A DNA stretch of 64,000 nucleotides from Planctomycetota bacterium. GTDB taxonomy: Bacteria; Planctomycetota; UBA1135; GCA-002686595. Under the pieces are notes generated by a model. It was not told the DNA's origin. It did not search any database and was given only the letters and a program-made list of their open reading frames with translations. This document shows positions 20,175 through 28,538 of this stretch, in pieces (position 1 is the first letter of the stretch; each line of letters opens with the position of its first letter). The position numbers were made by a program, and so were the translations under genes. The stretch lies in assembly GCA_009691855.1 (NCBI GenBank), contig SIAI01000011.1, positions 1 through 64,000 of the forward strand. The letters are read 5' to 3'.

Positions 20175-20842
20175 TGCAGACACCCTCTACCGTTCATCCG
20201 CGCGAACGCGCCTCCATCCAGGGCTTCACCCTGGTCGAGTCGCTCATCGCGGTCTCGCTGCTGGCGGTGTTGTTCCTGGCCGTGGCCCAGACCAGCTCGC
20301 GCGCCTCCGACGCCTTCGACGAGGGCGGCACGGAGCACACGCTCTCCACCGGTCTGCACCGCGCCTTGGAGCGCATCGTGCGCGCGATCGAGTTCTCCGA
20401 CGGGAGCCTGATCGCCAGCGCGACGGAGGACGGCAACGAGAACGTGAGCTTTCAGACGCCCGCTTCTTTCGAGGGCGGGGTAGTGACCTGGACCCCGCAG
20501 CGGATCCTGGCCGAGCTCGAGCCGGGCGAACTGAACGACGGTCTCGACAACGACGGCGACAGCCTGATCGACGAGCTCCGCGTGGTGCTGGTCCAGGACG
20601 ACGGTGGCGCCAACGAGACGCGCGTGGTCCTGGTCAGCGGCGTGGCCGAACTGGCCGAGGGCGAGCTCGCGAACGCGGTGGATGACAACGGCAATGGCCT
20701 GGTCGACGAGTCGGGACTGACGTTCTCCGCAGACGAGAACGTGGTCACGGTGCGCCTGACCTGCCAGCGCCAGGACGAAGGCAGGCGTCTATTGACCAAG
20801 ACGGCGGAGACGGCCGTGCGCCTGCACAACTCGGGAGGATGA
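20174..20842 (+). CDS. Second prepilin-like protein with calcium-loop-like repeats
   Basis: 222 residues. The prepilin motif GFTLVESLIAVSLLAVLFLAV starts near residue 16 (cleavage after G, Glu+5). The globular domain carries two acidic loops, DGLDNDGDSLIDE and NAVDDNGNGLVDESG, resembling thrombospondin-type-3/EF-hand calcium sites seen in secreted planctomycete proteins. It would be a minor pseudopilin. Start ATG 20174 overlaps the upstream stop by one base; the gene ends in GGGAGG that serves the next gene. Confidence 0.75.
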   Translation: MQTPSTVHPRERASIQGFTLVESLIAVSLLAVLFLAVAQTSSRASDAFDEGGTEHTLSTGLHRALERIVRAIEFSDGSLIASATEDGNENVSFQTPASFEGGVVTWTPQRILAELEPGELNDGLDNDGDSLIDELRVVLVQDDGGANETRVVLVSGVAELAEGELANAVDDNGNGLVDESGLTFSADENVVTVRLTCQRQDEGRRLLTKTAETAVRLHNSGG

Positions 20843-20844
20843 CC

Positions 20845-22275
20845 ATGAATCGGCAGAATTTCAGTGGACGAAACTCGACGCGCGGCTCGGCCGCGGTGGT
20901 GGCGCTCGTCGCTATCACCGTGCTGGTCGGGCTGTGCGGGGCGATGCTGATGATCGCCTCGCGCTCGAACAGCGAGGGCGGCGTCGCCGTCAACCACCAT
21001 CAAGCCACGGCGGTGGCCCAGGCAGGCTTGAACGAGGCCCTGCTGAAGGTCGCCGCGGGCCAGACCGCCGAGGCCGAGGTGGGCTCCGAAGGGGCGCCCG
21101 CGTCCTTCGGCGGCGGCACCTACTGGGTGACCGTCGACGCAGGTGACGAGGCGTGCACCGTGCGCGCCTTCGCCGACGTGCGTGGTGAGCAGGAAAACCT
21201 GGAGGCGCTGCTCACGGGTGGCGGCCAGGACATCTACGACCACGCCCTGTTCGCCGGCAACACTTCAGGTGACCCGCTCTACAACCTGAAGCTGGGCGGC
21301 AAGAACGCCCAGGCCGACCAGGTCACGGGCGACGTGTACAGCGGCGGGAACGTGCTCGTGACCGGCACCGCCAGCGTGGCGGGCACGATCCGCGCCGACG
21401 GCACGATCACCGGCGCCAGCGGCGAGACGGGCGTGACGCAGCCCATCCCGGACCTGATGGCGATGGACTACGCCAACACGGCCGACTTCAAGGTGGCCTC
21501 GTTGTTCACGACGGCGACCTACAAGTCGAACGCGCTCGGCGGCAAGGCGTACCAGGTTCCCGAGGCGAACCCGGCCCACATCTTCCGCAAGAACCCGAAC
21601 GACCGGCTCAGCGACATCAACGCCACGGTCAAGAACGACTACTTCCTGGAGGACCCGTACGAACCCGTGCACTCCGACAGCGGCAGCACGGGCGCGGATG
21701 CGTGCCCGATCACGATCTCCGGCGTCGGCGGCGAGCCGGGCGTGAACGGCAACCAGAAGGTCTACTACATCGACGGCAACCTCTGGATCCACAACAAGAA
21801 CGTCTTCTCGTTCAAGATCGTCAACGACTCGGCGAGCGGCGTCCAGGTTTCCTTCGTGGTCAAGGGCAACATCTACTTCTCGGACAACGTGTTCTACAAG
21901 AACACGGCCGAGGACGGTGTGGCCTTCATCGCCATGAAGGACTCCGTGGTGGCGGACAGCGGCAACATCTACTTCGGTGACCCCGTGTTCGGGACGCTCG
22001 AGCAGATGCACGCCTTCATGTACGCCGAGAACAACTTCATCGACAAGAACCTCAACGCCGCGGGCTCGGCCAAGGTGGCGGTGTACGGCAACATGACGGC
22101 CGGCAACAAGGTCGACATCCAGCGTGACTTCGGCACCGCGCACTCGAAGCTGACCGTCAACTACGACGGTCGCATATCGAACGGCGATCTGAAGATGCCG
22201 GGCCTGCCGGGTTCCGGCGCGGGCGACGACGGAGCGTGGACCTTCCAGGCCATGCACCGCATCGGTCGTCCGTGA
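20845..22275 (+). CDS. PilX-like pilus assembly/exported protein
   Basis: 476 residues. A hydrophobic N-terminal helix (residues 16-42, GSAAVVALVAITVLVGLCGAML) without a prepilin Glu+5 site is followed by a segment resembling PilX N-terminal proteins (HHQATAVAQAGLNEALLKVA). The long C-terminal part is rich in G, N and D, with repeated strands such as VYSGGNVLVTGTASVAGTIRADG that suggest a right-handed beta-helix (polymer-forming/bactofilin-like). It has few cysteines. ATG 20845 is preferred over ATG 20839 because GGGAGG at 20833-20838 then sits at 6 bases. Confidence 0.6.
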   Translation: MNRQNFSGRNSTRGSAAVVALVAITVLVGLCGAMLMIASRSNSEGGVAVNHHQATAVAQAGLNEALLKVAAGQTAEAEVGSEGAPASFGGGTYWVTVDAGDEACTVRAFADVRGEQENLEALLTGGGQDIYDHALFAGNTSGDPLYNLKLGGKNAQADQVTGDVYSGGNVLVTGTASVAGTIRADGTITGASGETGVTQPIPDLMAMDYANTADFKVASLFTTATYKSNALGGKAYQVPEANPAHIFRKNPNDRLSDINATVKNDYFLEDPYEPVHSDSGSTGADACPITISGVGGEPGVNGNQKVYYIDGNLWIHNKNVFSFKIVNDSASGVQVSFVVKGNIYFSDNVFYKNTAEDGVAFIAMKDSVVADSGNIYFGDPVFGTLEQMHAFMYAENNFIDKNLNAAGSAKVAVYGNMTAGNKVDIQRDFGTAHSKLTVNYDGRISNGDLKMPGLPGSGAGDDGAWTFQAMHRIGRP

Positions 22276-22282
22276 GGTCCCC

Positions 22283-23584
22283 ATGATCGTCTCTACGATC
22301 CTGTGGATTCTGGCCTCGGGCGCACCGTCGGGGGGGTCGTCGCAAGACGGCCTCCCGGCGGTGCGCGCCGTCCTGCTGCGCACGGAGGCCACGGGCACCG
22401 TGCGCGAGGACGTGCTGGTGCGTCGGCTGGTCGCGCTGGGTGCGAGCGTGACGCCGACGCTGTTCGGGTTGCTCAGCGGCGAAGAACTCGGCGCGCTGCT
22501 GGGCGAGGACGAGACGAGCCTGTGGCTGTGCGACCCGGAACGCATGAGCGAGCTGGCCTTGAGCGCGTTGGCCGAGTTCCCGCAGCTGCCGCTGCGTGAG
22601 TTCCTGCGCGCACGCTGCGCCGAACACGACGACCTCGGCACGCGGGCCGCGAGCCTGCGCATCCTCGGTCGGCAAGGCTCGGGCGCCGGCCTGCCGCTGT
22701 ACTTCGAGCTGCTGGCGCGCGCTCCGGCGGAGCTCGCCCAGCGCGGCCTGCGCACCACGGCCCATAACGCGCTGCAGGAGATCCTGCGCGCCGACGCGGA
22801 CGCGGGCCGGGCGCTCGAGCCCCTGCTGCTCGCCGCGCCCGTGGAACAACAGCAGCTCGCGGCCGAGGCCCTGGCGGGTTCGAACCGCGGCGTGGCGGTG
22901 ACGCTGCTCAGCAAGCTCTTCGGGCACAATGCGGAGCTCGATCTCAGCGTGCTGGACGGTCTGGCCCAGCTGGGCGCGCGCTATCCGTGGCGCGTGGCCG
23001 ACGAGATCGCTCCGCGTCTGCGGCTGCAGCTCGGCGCCAAGAGCTCGGCCTTGCGGGCGAGCGCGGCGCGGGCTTTGGGCCAGCTGCGCGACTCACAGTC
23101 TGCTGCGGGTCTAGTGGCCCTGCTCGGCGACGACGACGTTGGTGTCGGGCGCGCGGCCCTGTGGGCCCTGCGCGAGTGCTCGGGCCAGAAGCGCCTCAGC
23201 ACGAGCCAGGAATGGCAGCACTGGCTCGAGGGCGAGCTCAGCTGGTGGAAGGGCGAGGGCAACGCGCTGCTCGCCAGGCTCACGCCGGAGCACACGCCAG
23301 AACTCGCGGGAACGCTGCGCGCCCTGCTGCGCCACCCGATCGGCCGGGATCAGGTCGCGCTAACGCTGGCCGGAGTCCTGGGTGAGTTGGACTCGCCGGC
23401 CAAGGTGCTGGTGTGCGGCGCGCTGGCGCAGCTCGGCGCGCGTCGTGCGGTGCCGGCGCTGGTCGAACTGTTGTTCGAGGGCGACGCCGAGGTGCGCGCG
23501 GCAGCCTGGCAGGCGCTACGTTCGCTCACCGGCGAGGAACTGCCGGCCGAGCCGCAGCTGTGGGAGACGTACGCCTTCGGATAG
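22283..23584 (+). CDS. HEAT-repeat protein in the pseudopilin operon
   Basis: 433 residues. A hydrophobic N-terminus (IVSTILWILASGA) may be a signal peptide. The rest is alpha-helical HEAT/PBS-type repeats, clear in SALRASAARALGQLRDSQSA, GLVALLGDDDVGVGRAALWA and LGARRAVPALVELLFEGDAE. Repeat scaffolds of this kind bind proteins; the partner is not evident. It begins 8 bases after the PilX-like gene with GAGG before the ATG, so it belongs to the same operon. Confidence 0.7.
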   Translation: MIVSTILWILASGAPSGGSSQDGLPAVRAVLLRTEATGTVREDVLVRRLVALGASVTPTLFGLLSGEELGALLGEDETSLWLCDPERMSELALSALAEFPQLPLREFLRARCAEHDDLGTRAASLRILGRQGSGAGLPLYFELLARAPAELAQRGLRTTAHNALQEILRADADAGRALEPLLLAAPVEQQQLAAEALAGSNRGVAVTLLSKLFGHNAELDLSVLDGLAQLGARYPWRVADEIAPRLRLQLGAKSSALRASAARALGQLRDSQSAAGLVALLGDDDVGVGRAALWALRECSGQKRLSTSQEWQHWLEGELSWWKGEGNALLARLTPEHTPELAGTLRALLRHPIGRDQVALTLAGVLGELDSPAKVLVCGALAQLGARRAVPALVELLFEGDAEVRAAAWQALRSLTGEELPAEPQLWETYAFG

Positions 23585-23611
23585 AGCGTGTGGGGCCCGT
23601 CCCGAGGACTT

Positions 23612-23652
23612 CGAGTCCGACTCGAACGCGGCGCCGCAAGGGCGCCGCGTTC
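23612..23652. terminator. Bidirectional terminator-like hairpins between convergent genes
   Basis: A perfect 12-bp stem, 23624-23635 with 23641-23652 (GAACGCGGCGCC / GGCGCCGCGTTC, 5-base loop), is preceded by a small CGAGT-CCG-ACTCG hairpin. It sits in the 76 bases between convergent stops at 23584 and 23661. A short GTTTG tail follows on the plus strand. Confidence 0.6.
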
Positions 23653-23660
23653 GTTTGCGC

Positions 23661-26057
23661 TCAGCTGAACTGCGTCACGCCGGGGCGCGCGACGGGCGCC
23701 GTTTCGATCGGCCCCCAGACATAGGCCTTCGGCGCCAGACTCTCTTGCGAGTCGGAGGCTTGCTGCCAGGTGAGCGCCTGTCCGGTGTAGGCCGACAGGC
23801 GGCCCATCAGCGCCATCTGCGTGCTGTCGCACATGTACTCACCGTTGTGGAGCGGCTCGCCCCTGCGGATCGCGGCGAACATCTCGTCGTGCTCGTTCTG
23901 GTACATGTCGTCGGCTTCGTCGTCCTTCTCCGGACGCCACTTCCAGCTCCAGCCCGGGCCGCCGTCGATCTCGGCCGCCTGGATGTTGCACTTGCCGCGC
24001 GTGCCCAGGATCCAGTCCGAGACCTCGGTCTGCACCTGGCCGGCGAACTGGCGGCAGTAGCTGAAGCCCTTCACGCCGTTCTTCCACTCGTAGACCGTGC
24101 TGAAGTGGTCGTACACGTGGCCGTACTCGGGGCCGATGCGTTCGGCGCGACCGCCGGTCGAGAGGCAGCGCACGGGGTACTCACCCATCGCCCAGGCGAG
24201 CTTGTCGAGCGAGTGGATGTGCTGCTCGGCGATGTGGTCGCCGGAGAGCCAGGTGAAGTAGAGCCAGTTGCGCATCTGGTACTCCATCTCGCTCCACTCG
24301 GGCTTGTGCCCGCGGTGCCACAGTCCGCCGGCGTTGTAGGTCGTGTGCAGGGCCACGATGTCGCCGAGCGCGCCGTCGTGCAGGCGCTGGATCGTGGCGC
24401 GCTTCTTGTGTTCGTAGCGGTAGCACAGGCCGGAGACGATCGAGAGCTTCTTCTGCCGCGCGAGCTCGCAGGTCGCGCGCACCGAGCGGATGCCCGGCGC
24501 GTCGGTGGCGATGGGCTTCTCGACGAACACGTGCTTGCCGGCGGCCACCGCGGCGGCGAGGTGCAGCGGGCGGAAGTGCGGCGAGGTCGCCAGCAGGATC
24601 ACGTCACAACTCGCGATCACCTGTTTGTAGGCGTCCCAGCCGATGAAGCGCCGCTCGGGCGGCACGTCGAGCTTGCCCTTGAGGTCGGCGGTGTCCTCGG
24701 AGGTCTCCAGCGACTTCAGGCTCGACTCCAGCATGTCGGCGAAGGCGTCGCCCATGGCCCACAGCTTCACGTTCGGATCCGCGCGCAGCGCGTTGACCGC
24801 CGCGCCCGTGCCGCGTCCGCCGCAGCCGATCAGGCCGATCTTGAGCATCTCGGCGCCGCCCGGCGCGCGCACGACCAGCGGCGAGGTAGAGATGTAGGGA
24901 CCGACGACGGTGGTGGCGACGGCGCCGCGTAGGAGCTCGCGGCGCGAAGGACGGGGATGGCTCATGGGCGGAGTTGTGGCTGCGGGGATGGAGGCCGAGG
25001 GCGAGGATAGCGCCGCACGGAAGGCCGGGCTCTCGAAAAGCTCGAGGCCCTGCGCGCCGTGCACGACCAACCGTCCGGCCAGGCCGGGTTCGCCCTCGAG
25101 CCGCGTCAGGCCGGGGACGCCCAGCACCGAGAGCGCGGTGGCCCAGGCGTCGGCGTGGATCCCGTCGGGCGCGAGCACGCTGGCCAGGCTGCGCTGCTCG
25201 AGCGCGGCGCCGCTACGCGGATCGACGATGTGCGAGTAGCGCCGGCCGTCGAGCTCGACGAAGCGCACCATGTCGCCGGAGCTCGACAGCGCCGCGTGCG
25301 CGAGCTCGAGGCGCGCCGCGGCGCGATCCTCGCGTGGGTCCGCCGAATCGAGCCCGGCGATGGCCACGCTCCAGCCCGTGCGACCCGGCGGCGGCGCGCC
25401 GGCCAGCACGTCGCCCCCGCCCACGACCAGGGCGCGCTCGCAGCCGTGCGCGACCAGCGCGGCCAGGGCGGCATCGAGCGCGTAGCCCTTGGCGATGCCG
25501 CCCGGATCGAGGCGCATGCCGCGCGCCAGCAGGCGCACGCGGCGCGTGGCCGGATCGAGCTCGAGCTTCTCGTACCCCACCGCCAGGGCCGCTTCGGCCA
25601 ACGCCACTGCGCCCGGCAGCTCGCCCTGGCGCCGCGCGCGCCGCCAAAGACGCGTGAACGGTCCCACCGTGACGTCGAAGGCGCCCGCGCTGGCGCGCGC
25701 GACGTCGGCGGACACGCGCAGCAGCGCGAACAACTCGGCCGAGACCTGGATCCACTCCGTCGGCGCGCCGCCGTCCGAACGCGCGCCGAGCCGCGCGAGC
25801 TCGCTCTCGGGCTGGTAGTCCGAGAGCGCCGCGTCGAGCGCGTGGATGCGCTCGAAGGCCGCTGCGGCCGCGCGTTCGGCGCGCGTCGCCTCGTCCGCGT
25901 AGAGCACGACGCGAAACTCGGTACCCATCGCCGGCTGCGTGAACTCGAAGCGCGCCAGTGGCGCGGCGCAGGCGCCCAGCGCGCACACGAGCAGGGCCAA
26001 GACTGCGGAACGAAGGACGGACCCGTTCCGAACGCGCTCAGGGAGGCCCGCTCTCAC
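23661..26057 (-). CDS. ApbE-like FAD:protein FMN transferase fused in frame to a Gfo/Idh/MocA oxidoreductase
   Basis: One open frame of 798 residues. Residues 1-30 form a lipoprotein signal (LGAC). Residues 35-345 are an ApbE domain: DPGGIAKGYALDAAL, a GGGDVLAG loop and SHIVDPRSG match the family that flavinylates exported proteins. Residues 365-798 are a Gfo/Idh/MocA oxidoreductase that opens with its own Tat-like signal (MSHPRPSRRELLRG; ATG at 24965), followed by the Rossmann motif GLIGCGGRGTG and EKPIATDAPG. The internal Tat signal suggests either two genes whose stop has been lost or internal initiation at 24965. The start at 26057 is GTG. Family identity of both halves is firm; the fusion is the uncertain part. 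Confidence 0.8.
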   Translation of the reverse strand: MRAGLPERVRNGSVLRSAVLALLVCALGACAAPLARFEFTQPAMGTEFRVVLYADEATRAERAAAAAFERIHALDAALSDYQPESELARLGARSDGGAPTEWIQVSAELFALLRVSADVARASAGAFDVTVGPFTRLWRRARRQGELPGAVALAEAALAVGYEKLELDPATRRVRLLARGMRLDPGGIAKGYALDAALAALVAHGCERALVVGGGDVLAGAPPPGRTGWSVAIAGLDSADPREDRAAARLELAHAALSSSGDMVRFVELDGRRYSHIVDPRSGAALEQRSLASVLAPDGIHADAWATALSVLGVPGLTRLEGEPGLAGRLVVHGAQGLELFESPAFRAALSSPSASIPAATTPPMSHPRPSRRELLRGAVATTVVGPYISTSPLVVRAPGGAEMLKIGLIGCGGRGTGAAVNALRADPNVKLWAMGDAFADMLESSLKSLETSEDTADLKGKLDVPPERRFIGWDAYKQVIASCDVILLATSPHFRPLHLAAAVAAGKHVFVEKPIATDAPGIRSVRATCELARQKKLSIVSGLCYRYEHKKRATIQRLHDGALGDIVALHTTYNAGGLWHRGHKPEWSEMEYQMRNWLYFTWLSGDHIAEQHIHSLDKLAWAMGEYPVRCLSTGGRAERIGPEYGHVYDHFSTVYEWKNGVKGFSYCRQFAGQVQTEVSDWILGTRGKCNIQAAEIDGGPGWSWKWRPEKDDEADDMYQNEHDEMFAAIRRGEPLHNGEYMCDSTQMALMGRLSAYTGQALTWQQASDSQESLAPKAYVWGPIETAPVARPGVTQFS

Positions 26058-26109
26058 GCGCTTCAGGCTATCCAGCGCCGCGCGGGCTTCCAGCGCGCCG
26101 AACCAGCTC

Positions 26110-26115
26110 TACAAT
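26110..26115 (+). promoter_or_regulatory. Candidate -10 (TACAAT) of a leaderless mRNA
   Basis: TACAAT ends 9 bases before the ATG at 26125. No convincing -35 and no Shine-Dalgarno are present. Confidence 0.4.
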
Positions 26116-26124
26116 CCGCGCCCC

Positions 26125-27204
26125 ATGCCGAGCGTCGCCTGCTGTCTCCTCGTGTGCCTGGCGCAGGAGCACAAGAAGTTCGCCGATCCGCCCGCCGGCG
26201 AGCCGCCGGTCGTGCCGCTGGCCGCCGCCGAGGCGAGCGCTGCGGCCGAGATGAAGGCCTACACCGAGGCCGTCCCGGGCACGGCCGCCAGCTTCGCGAT
26301 GCTGCCCATCCCCGGCGGCACCTTCCGCCTGGGCAGCCCGGATTCCGAGGCCGGGCGCGGCGCCGATGAGGGCCCGCAGGTCGAGGTCGAGCTCGCGCCC
26401 TTCTGGATGGAGGCGCACGAGACGACCTGGAACGAGTACCACCCGTTCATGCTCTCGCTCGATCGCAAGGCGCGCGCGGAGGGCAAGGCCGCGGCCGTGC
26501 CGCAGGACGCCTGGGCCGACGCGGTCAGCCGCCCGACGCCGCCTTACGTGCCGATGGATTTCGAGATGGGCGTGGACGGCTTCCCGGCCATCTCGATGAC
26601 GCAGTTCGCCGCGCGCCACTACACGAAGTGGCTGTCGATGAAGACCGGGCGCTTCTACCGCCTGCCCACGGAGGCCGAATGGGAGTACGCCTGCCGCGCG
26701 GGCACGAGCACGGCCTACTCCTTCGGCGACGACGCCAGCGCGCTCGACGCCTATGCCTGGCACTTCGACGACGCGGACGACGCCTACCACAAGGTGGCAG
26801 GCAAGAAGCCGAATCCCTGGGGCCTCTACGACATGCACGGCAACGTCAGCGAGTGGGTGCTCGACGCGTACGTCAAGGAGTTCTACGCCTCGCTCGGCGT
26901 CCGCGCCGTCCAGCCGCTGTGCTGGCCGAGCGAGTCCTTCCCGCACGTGGTGCGCGGCGGCTCTTGGGACGATAACGCCAAGAAGCTGCGCTCGGCCGCG
27001 CGGCGTGGCTCGCTCAAGGCCTGGAAGGTCCAGGACCCGCAACAGCCCAAGAGCATCTGGTACCTTACCGACGCGCGCTTCGTGGGCTTTCGCGTGGTGC
27101 GTCCGCTCGTCCCGCCCCCGCCCGAGGAACGCGCGCGCTACTGGGAGGCGGACGTCGCTTCGATCCGCGAGGTGCTGGAGAAACAGCGCCAAGGCGGACG
27201 CTGA
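26125..27204 (+). CDS. SUMF1/FGE-fold secreted protein, probably non-catalytic
   Basis: 359 residues with a short N-terminal hydrophobic stretch (SVACCLLVCLA). The SUMF/FGE-sulfatase domain spans about 60-335: PGGTFRLGS near its start, RLPTEAEWEYACRAG, GLYDMHGNVSEWVLD and VVRGGSWDD are diagnostic. The cysteine pair of true formylglycine-generating enzymes near the C-terminal GGS motif is absent: after GGSWDD the sequence runs KKLRSAARRGSLKAW and ends GFRVVRP. It therefore probably uses the fold for binding or another reaction. It is followed 8 bases later by the second Tat-type oxidoreductase, so the two are likely co-transcribed. Confidence 0.8.
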   Translation: MPSVACCLLVCLAQEHKKFADPPAGEPPVVPLAAAEASAAAEMKAYTEAVPGTAASFAMLPIPGGTFRLGSPDSEAGRGADEGPQVEVELAPFWMEAHETTWNEYHPFMLSLDRKARAEGKAAAVPQDAWADAVSRPTPPYVPMDFEMGVDGFPAISMTQFAARHYTKWLSMKTGRFYRLPTEAEWEYACRAGTSTAYSFGDDASALDAYAWHFDDADDAYHKVAGKKPNPWGLYDMHGNVSEWVLDAYVKEFYASLGVRAVQPLCWPSESFPHVVRGGSWDDNAKKLRSAARRGSLKAWKVQDPQQPKSIWYLTDARFVGFRVVRPLVPPPPEERARYWEADVASIREVLEKQRQGGR

Positions 27205-27212
27205 AAGTGCCC

Positions 27213-28508
27213 ATGAGCTCCACGCCTCCGACCCCCGATCGACGCACGTTTCTGCAGGGCTCCAGCGCGGTGCTCGCCGCCGGCTCCTTGACGCGCGGCG
27301 CGTCCGGCGTGCGCACCGACGACCTCCTGCGCGTGGCCCTGATCGGCTGCGGCGGCCGCGGCACTGGCGCGGCCATGCAGGCGCTCTCGACCGCCGGTCC
27401 GGTGCACCTGGTGGCCATGGCCGATGCCTTCCGCGATCGTCTGGACGGCGCGCTGGCGGAGATCCTCAAGGAGCACCCCACGCAAGTCGATGTGCCCGAG
27501 TCGCGGCGCTTCGTGGGTTTCGACGCCTACCAGAAGGCGATCGACCTGGATGTGGACGTGGTGATCCTGACCACGCCGCCCGGCTTCCGCCCGCTGCACT
27601 TCGCCTACGCGGTGAAGAAGGGCCGGCACGTGTTCATGGAGAAGCCGGTGGCGGTGGACGCGCCCGGCATCCGCAGCGTGCTGGCCAGCGCGGCGGAGGC
27701 GAAGCAGAAGGACCTCAAGGTCGGCGTCGGTCTGCAGCGCCACCACGACCCCGCCTACCAGGAGACGGTCGCGCGCCTGCGCGCGGGCGCGATCGGCAAG
27801 ATCCTCTTCTACCGCTGCTACTGGAACTCCTCCGGCGTGTGGACGCATGCGCGCGAGGCCGGCTGGAACGAGATGACCTACCAGATGCGCAACTGGTACT
27901 ACTTCAACTGGCTGTGCGGCGACCACATCGTCGAGCAGCACATCCACAACCTCGACGTGTGCAACTGGATCCAGGGCGCGCCGCCGGTGAGCGCGCAGGG
28001 CCAGGGTGGGCGCATGGTGCGCACCGGCCCCGACACGGGCGAGATCTTCGACCACCACGTGGTCGAGTTCACCTACGCCGACGGCACCAAGATGCTCTCG
28101 CAGTGCCGCCACATCGGCGGTTGCTGGGACTCGGTCAGCGAGCACGCGCACGGCACGCTGGGCTACGCCGACGTCTCGGGTGGCAAGATCCAGAGCGCCG
28201 GCGGCTGGGACTGGCGTCACCGCGGCGAGGCGCAGGATCCCTACCAGCTCGAGCACGACGCGCTGTTCGCGGCGATCCGCGCGGGCACGCCCTACAACGA
28301 GGCCGAGTACGGCGCGACCTCGACCATGACCGCGATCTTCGGGCGCATGGCGACCTATTCCGGACGCGTGCTGGGCTGGGACGAGGCCTTGGCTTCGAAC
28401 CTGTCGCTCGCGCCTGAGCGCTACGCCTGGGACGCTCTGCCGCGCGTCCTGCCCGACGCCCATGGCGTCTATCCCCATGCCATCCCTGGGGTCACCCCGG
28501 TGATCTGA
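27213..28508 (+). CDS. Tat-exported Gfo/Idh/MocA-family oxidoreductase
   Basis: 431 residues. The twin-arginine signal PDRRTFLQGSSAVLAAGSL is followed by the NAD(P)-binding Rossmann motif ALIGCGGRGTGAA, the family motif EKPVAVDAPG and the C-terminal Gfo/Idh/MocA domain (MTYQMRNWYYF, GDHIVEQHIHNLDV). Such exported planctomycete members are thought to act on carbohydrates in the periplasm; the substrate is unknown. It is a paralogue of the C-terminal half of the ApbE fusion (shared MRNW-YF and GDHI-EQHIH motifs). ATG 27213 is preferred to GTG 27207. Confidence 0.88.
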   Translation: MSSTPPTPDRRTFLQGSSAVLAAGSLTRGASGVRTDDLLRVALIGCGGRGTGAAMQALSTAGPVHLVAMADAFRDRLDGALAEILKEHPTQVDVPESRRFVGFDAYQKAIDLDVDVVILTTPPGFRPLHFAYAVKKGRHVFMEKPVAVDAPGIRSVLASAAEAKQKDLKVGVGLQRHHDPAYQETVARLRAGAIGKILFYRCYWNSSGVWTHAREAGWNEMTYQMRNWYYFNWLCGDHIVEQHIHNLDVCNWIQGAPPVSAQGQGGRMVRTGPDTGEIFDHHVVEFTYADGTKMLSQCRHIGGCWDSVSEHAHGTLGYADVSGGKIQSAGGWDWRHRGEAQDPYQLEHDALFAAIRAGTPYNEAEYGATSTMTAIFGRMATYSGRVLGWDEALASNLSLAPERYAWDALPRVLPDAHGVYPHAIPGVTPVI

Positions 28509-28538
28509 GCCGGGGTCCGCGAAACGACACTGCGCTAC

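Noticed and set aside
26125-27204. Sulfatase maturation (FGE) role for the SUMF-fold protein
   Set aside because: The catalytic cysteine pair is not visible and no Cys/Ser-type sulfatase is encoded in the window.
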